Made by a program: the position numbers and the translations under genes. Positions 60,525-64,000 of a stretch of 64,000 bases of DNA are shown in pieces. The DNA is from Corynebacterium poyangense (GTDB lineage: Bacteria > Actinomycetota > Actinomycetes > Mycobacteriales > Mycobacteriaceae): assembly GCF_014522205.1 (NCBI RefSeq), contig NZ_CP046884.1, positions 2,480,001-2,544,000 of the forward strand, written 5' to 3'. How positions within the stretch are numbered: the stretch's first letter is position 1; each line of letters opens with the position of its first letter. The notes under the pieces were generated by a model, which saw nothing but the letters and a program-made list of their open reading frames with translations, searched no databases and had not been told where the DNA came from.

Positions 60525-61301
60525 TTATTCCTCGGAAGGTGTGCTGCTCTCTTCTAATGCAGGCTGGTTTTGTCCAGTGCTAATTCCTAATTCTCCACGC
60601 AGTTGCTCTAACCGGGCACTAGCTTTGAGATCAGTTTCAAGGCTTTGATAGTTACTGATCTGCTCACCCACCGAATTCTGGACAAGTTCCTGAGCGCCCA
60701 GGGCTTGAGCATAACGGCGCTCAATTTTCTCCCGCACCGAATCTAGCGTGGGCGTGGAACTATCACCACTCAACTGCTGTGCCCCGTCCAAAGCCTCGGA
60801 GGCTTTCTTTTGCATGTCCGCTTGAGCTGCTTGGCTGCGCAATTTCTCGAGTTCTCCCAGCTGTTCCTGCAACCGGGATTCGGACTCCTTTTGTTGACGC
60901 TTGGCTTGTTCAGCAGCCTGGCTAGCCTGCTGATGCATGGTTTGCGTTTCGCTGATTTGCTCCTCAATAGAAACCAACTGGGTGGCTAATACCTCGGCAG
61001 CCTGCTGGTACTCCTGAGCAGTCTGGGCATTCCCTTCACTTGCTGCTTTATCGGCAAGGTTTAAGGCGTTTTTGGTTTGCCCCTCTGCCTTCTCCTTATC
61101 CTGGAGCAGGCGATTGATCTTCAACTCCAGTTGATGCTGTTGGCCAATAACCGTTGCTGCCTGTTCACTGATGGCGCGGTGTTGATTACGAGCAGCTTCG
61201 ATGGCCTGATTGATTTGAATTTGGGGGTCCGCATTCTCATCAATCTTGGCGTCAAGGGAAGCAGTAAGGTATTTCCAGCCTTTAGAGAAAGGGTTAGCCA
61301 T
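60525..61301 (-). CDS. PspA/IM30-family protein
   Basis: The 258-residue protein starts MANPFSKGWKYLTASLDAKI, an amphipathic membrane-binding helix, then is almost all coiled coil rich in Gln, Glu and Ala, ending in a short acidic tail (ALEESSTPSEE). PspA proteins form membrane-protecting assemblies under envelope stress. The length is near the usual 220-270. It is convergent with the NYN gene. Promoter region 61302-61476 shows no clear operator. Confidence 0.88.
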   Translation of the reverse strand: MANPFSKGWKYLTASLDAKIDENADPQIQINQAIEAARNQHRAISEQAATVIGQQHQLELKINRLLQDKEKAEGQTKNALNLADKAASEGNAQTAQEYQQAAEVLATQLVSIEEQISETQTMHQQASQAAEQAKRQQKESESRLQEQLGELEKLRSQAAQADMQKKASEALDGAQQLSGDSSTPTLDSVREKIERRYAQALGAQELVQNSVGEQISNYQSLETDLKASARLEQLRGELGISTGQNQPALEESSTPSEE

Positions 61302-61476
61302 AGTAGCATCACTCCATCGTTGGGGTTGGTTTGCGGCCGTGGGACGATCTTCCGCAACCGTCCAGAGGCGCCAGCACTATTTATCCTTAAAGGCGAAGAT
61401 ACCCGAAGTCCGACGCCTAGGTATACAGCATTAAGTAATAAATGTTGTTTCTCACAAAAGTAGCGGCAACAAAGTA

Positions 61477-61851
61477 TTAGGCGTTGGGGTCTTGGCTGGC
61501 TTCGGCAACCTGACGTCGAACTTCATCCATATCCAGCTCACGGGCTTGAGAAATGAGATCATTCAAAGCAGCTGGCGGCAAAGCTCCAGCTCCGCGATAA
61601 ATCAAAATGCCATCACGGAAAACCATGAGGGTAGGAATGGATTGAATCTCTAAAGCCGCAGCAAGAGACTGGTTGGCTTCGGTATCCAACTTGGCAAAAG
61701 TCAGATCAGTATGTTCATCAGAGGCTTTTTCAAAGGTCGGAGCGAAGGCTCGGCACGGTCCGCACCAGGACGCCCAGGCGTCGACCAGCACAATACCATC
61801 GGCGGTGACCGTTGCTTCAAAATTGTCTTCCGTGACATCAATAGTGGCCAT
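61477..61851 (-). CDS. Thioredoxin
   Basis: A 124-residue thioredoxin with active site WASWCGPCRAF, and IQSIPTLMVFRDG with the cis-Pro. It reduces disulfides in the cytoplasm. No export signal is present. It lies 175 bases downstream of the pspA-like gene start's opposite side, divergent from the copper chaperone gene, which may fit metal and redox stress. A separate trxA next to trxB is likely elsewhere. Confidence 0.92.
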   Translation of the reverse strand: MATIDVTEDNFEATVTADGIVLVDAWASWCGPCRAFAPTFEKASDEHTDLTFAKLDTEANQSLAAALEIQSIPTLMVFRDGILIYRGAGALPPAALNDLISQARELDMDEVRRQVAEASQDPNA

Positions 61852-62045
61852 TTTTCATCATCCTCCAGCCAATTGCACAGTGATACATCCAAAGATTCCG
61901 AGTTAACTGTATGGTCTGTGGTGTTAGGACCGATAATCTAACCCGGACTTGGCTCTTTCAACAGAACCATGGCGTGCATTATTCCGCTACGCGCTCCCAC
62001 GACAATAAACCTACGGTCTACAGGTGCAAGAAAGGACGAAGTAAG

Positions 62046-62243
62046 TTGATTAAGAATTACTCCATTAAGGGTATGACCTGCGAACACTGTTCCCACGCGG
62101 TAGCGGAAGAAATTAATGATATTCCGGGTGTGCAAGGTGTCACGGTGGACTTAGCAGACGGGGTTGCCACCGTCACCGGTGAAGGTTTTAGCGATCAACA
62201 AATTGAAGAGGCTGTCGTGGAAGCCGGGTACACGCTGCTCTAA
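62046..62243 (+). CDS. copZ: Copper chaperone (CopZ-like heavy-metal-associated domain)
   Basis: A 65-residue single HMA domain with metal motif GMTCEHCSHAV and typical GVQGVTVDLADGVATVTG and AVVEAGYTLL. It carries Cu(I) to the ATPase encoded next. TTG 62046 is nine bases after AAGGA; a longer frame upstream (to 61911) has no homology. A hairpin between it and copA may limit downstream transcription. Confidence 0.88.
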   Translation: MIKNYSIKGMTCEHCSHAVAEEINDIPGVQGVTVDLADGVATVTGEGFSDQQIEEAVVEAGYTLL

Positions 62244-62265
62244 CCCGATGATGTGGGAGTAAGCT

Positions 62266-62296
62266 AAGGGTGCGCTAAGACAAGGCGCACCCTTTT
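62266..62296 (+). terminator. Hairpin between copZ and copA (terminator or attenuator)
   Basis: AAGGGTGCGC and GCGCACCCTT pair over ten bases around a 9-base loop and are followed by TTC, 22 bases after the copZ stop and 60 before copA. Confidence 0.65.
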
Positions 62297-62355
62297 CGCT
62301 GAATGTCGGGGCTGAGTAATGATTTCCCGATCCCGGTGTAGAAGAAAGGACAACT

Positions 62356-64000
62356 GTGGCACTGGCAGCATCAAATTCTCCTTTTCATCTCCATCTAGAT
62401 ATCACCGGGATGACCTGCACGTCCTGTTCTGCGCGGGTAGAGCGGAAATTAAATAAGCTCGACGGCGTCTCAGCCACCGTCAACTTTGCCACCGAATCAG
62501 CAGATATCGACTATGATCCCGCCCTTGTTCAGCCCGAGCAGCTCATAGCTGTGGTCGAGAAAGCTGGATATGGGGCTTTTCTGCCGGTTGCTCCTGATCA
62601 TGGCGGATCTGACGTTCCCGGGGGAGAGGAACAGTCCCAGGTTCACATGGCTAATGAGGCCCACGCAGCACAGGAACGAGATTTAGCTCAGCGCGCGGTG
62701 ATCTCATTACTACTCAGTGTGCCGGTCATGGTGCTCAGCATGGTCCCGAGCCTGCAATTTGAGCACTGGCAATGGGCGGTAGCCTTGGTGGCCACTCCCG
62801 TTTTCCTGTGGGGCGGGGCGCCATTTCACCGGGCCGCGCTAAAGAATTTGCGACACGGTAGTTTCACCATGGATACCCTGATTTCTTTGGGCACCTCGGC
62901 TGCGTGGCTGTGGTCCATGGTGGCGCTATTTTGGGGAGGGGCTGGTGATCCCGGTTACCGAATGCACATGTCCTTAAGCGCTCACTCTCATGCCGGTACA
63001 GACCAAATCTATTTGGAATCGGCCAGCATGGTGGTGAGCTTTCTCTTACTAGGGCGATGGGGTGAGCATCGGGCTAAGGGGAAATCTTCGGCAGCCCTGT
63101 ATCAATTGCTGAATTTGGGGGCGAAGGAAGCCTCCGTACTGCGCGATAACCAGGAGTATCGTATTCCGGCCGCTGACATCCAAGTAGGGGATGTGTTAGT
63201 GGTTCGGCCGGGGGAAAAGATTCCCACTGATGCTGAGGTGATCGAAGGGCATTCTGCAGTAGATGAATCCATGATTAGTGGGGAATCTATTCCGGTGGAG
63301 GTCAATCAGGGTAGCCAGGTCACCGGGGCAACCTTGAATACCTCCGGGCGTCTGGTGCTGCGCGCAACCCGGGTGGGGAAAGACACCACCTTAGCTCACA
63401 TGGCAGCGTTGGTCACTGAAGCTCAGACCCGCAAAGCCCCGGTGCAGCGGCTAGTCGATAAAATCTCACAGATTTTTGTTCCCGCAGTCATTCTGATTGC
63501 TATTGTGAGCCTGATTCTGCACCTGCTCTGGGGATCTTCCCTCGCGGACTCCTTTAGCGCAGCAGTAGCAGTACTAATTATTGCTTGCCCTTGTGCTTTG
63601 GGTTTGGCTACACCTACTGCATTGTTGGTGGGTAGCGGCCGCGGGGCCCAACTTGGTTTGCTTATTCGGGGACCAGAGGTGCTGGAATCCTCACGCGCCA
63701 TCGACACTGTGGTGTTGGATAAAACGGGCACCATAACCACCGGGCACATGGACGTTGATCAGATCTATATAACACCGAATTCTCAGGTTTGCCCTGGGGA
63801 AGAGGAACTGCTTCGCTATGCCGCATCAGTGGAGAAAGCCAGTGAACATCCCATAGCTCAAGCTCTGGTCCGCGCGGCTCAAGACCGCCAACTCTCGTTA
63901 ATCCCAGTACAGGATTTCCAAGCGCTTCCAGGGCGTGGGGTAGATGGGAGGATCGACGGCCACCTCATCCATATTGCTCGCTTCTCTGGGCAAGAAAGCC
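62356..64000 (+). CDS. copA: Copper-translocating P-type ATPase, partial at window edge
   Basis: From GTG 62356 (AAAGGA upstream) 548 codons are visible. A heavy-metal-binding domain with GMTCTSCSARVE comes first, followed by an acidic His-containing loop, transmembrane helices, the actuator SGESIPVE, the ion motif CPC (residues 411-413) in IIACPCALGLATP, and the phosphorylation motif DKTGT at Asp455. It ends inside the ATP-binding domain (HP motif SEHPIAQALV present). It expels Cu(I). A His-rich loop (HMSLSAHSHAG) follows the third helix or so. The rest of the gene is outside the window. Confidence 0.93.
   Translation, partial: MALAASNSPFHLHLDITGMTCTSCSARVERKLNKLDGVSATVNFATESADIDYDPALVQPEQLIAVVEKAGYGAFLPVAPDHGGSDVPGGEEQSQVHMANEAHAAQERDLAQRAVISLLLSVPVMVLSMVPSLQFEHWQWAVALVATPVFLWGGAPFHRAALKNLRHGSFTMDTLISLGTSAAWLWSMVALFWGGAGDPGYRMHMSLSAHSHAGTDQIYLESASMVVSFLLLGRWGEHRAKGKSSAALYQLLNLGAKEASVLRDNQEYRIPAADIQVGDVLVVRPGEKIPTDAEVIEGHSAVDESMISGESIPVEVNQGSQVTGATLNTSGRLVLRATRVGKDTTLAHMAALVTEAQTRKAPVQRLVDKISQIFVPAVILIAIVSLILHLLWGSSLADSFSAAVAVLIIACPCALGLATPTALLVGSGRGAQLGLLIRGPEVLESSRAIDTVVLDKTGTITTGHMDVDQIYITPNSQVCPGEEELLRYAASVEKASEHPIAQALVRAAQDRQLSLIPVQDFQALPGRGVDGRIDGHLIHIARFSGQES

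Noticed and set aside
61911..62045. N-terminal extension of the copper chaperone
   Set aside because: The HMA domain starts at TTG 62046 with a proper ribosome site; the upstream codons have no family match and cover the divergent promoter.

Overview
The window looks like a chromosome segment of a mycolic-acid actinobacterium, most likely a Corynebacterium. Supporting genes are a UDP-galactopyranose mutase, LGFP-repeat and LytR-CpsA-Psr cell-wall proteins, an Lsr2 nucleoid protein, a HrrSA-like two-component pair and a DUF1906 (Rv2525c-like) Tat protein. From memory, the order glf - HAD - glp genes - acyltransferase - serS - pheA - amidase - LCP - ldh - msrA - sodA - hrrAS resembles the C. 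glutamicum region; no alignment was run.

Region 1 (1-10.9 kb) is an accessory catabolic cluster. Eight minus-strand genes (cyclase, two SDRs, aldehyde dehydrogenase, zinc alcohol dehydrogenase, Baeyer-Villiger-type monooxygenase, alpha/beta hydrolase, MHS-type transporter) face a divergent IclR regulator. The gene set fits conversion of an alcohol to a ketone, ester or lactone, hydroxy-product, aldehyde and acid; the substrate is unknown. The cyclase gene carries an in-frame TAA. Palindromes in the divergent promoter are candidate IclR operators, and a decayed LuxR-type helix-turn-helix lies at the outer edge.

Region 2 (10.9-30.7 kb) holds envelope and lipid genes: a PAP2 phosphatase and LGFP lipoprotein, a fructose-type PTS permease with a CPBP protease, a PepSY membrane protein, a Tat-exported DUF1906 protein, glf, a Cof-type phosphatase, the glycerol operon glpD-glpF-glpK, a fused PlsC-HAD protein, a secreted lipase-like hydrolase and serS.

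Region 3 (30.7-45.7 kb) is core metabolism and envelope: septum-formation-like protein, galE, phosphoglycerate-mutase-like phosphatase, pheA, amidase, a second CPBP protein, an LCP protein, ldh, msrA, sodA, an HNH protein, a LysR/MFS pair and a RecB-like nuclease.

Region 4 (45.7-53.3 kb) holds DUF6474 and Lsr2 genes, a HrrSA-like two-component system, a second-type YidC insertase, TetR, a GlsB-type membrane protein, a universal stress protein, an unlisted 48-residue apparently leaderless gene, and an RluA-type pseudouridine synthase.

Region 5 (53.3-59.0 kb) is a complete rRNA operon on the minus strand (16S-23S-5S, no spacer tRNA) with a strong terminator. Region 6 (59.0-64.0 kb) has a divergent NYN-domain protein, a PspA-like protein, a thioredoxin, a CopZ-like copper chaperone and a CopA copper ATPase cut by the window edge.

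No CRISPR array, intact insertion sequence, prophage or tRNA gene was seen.
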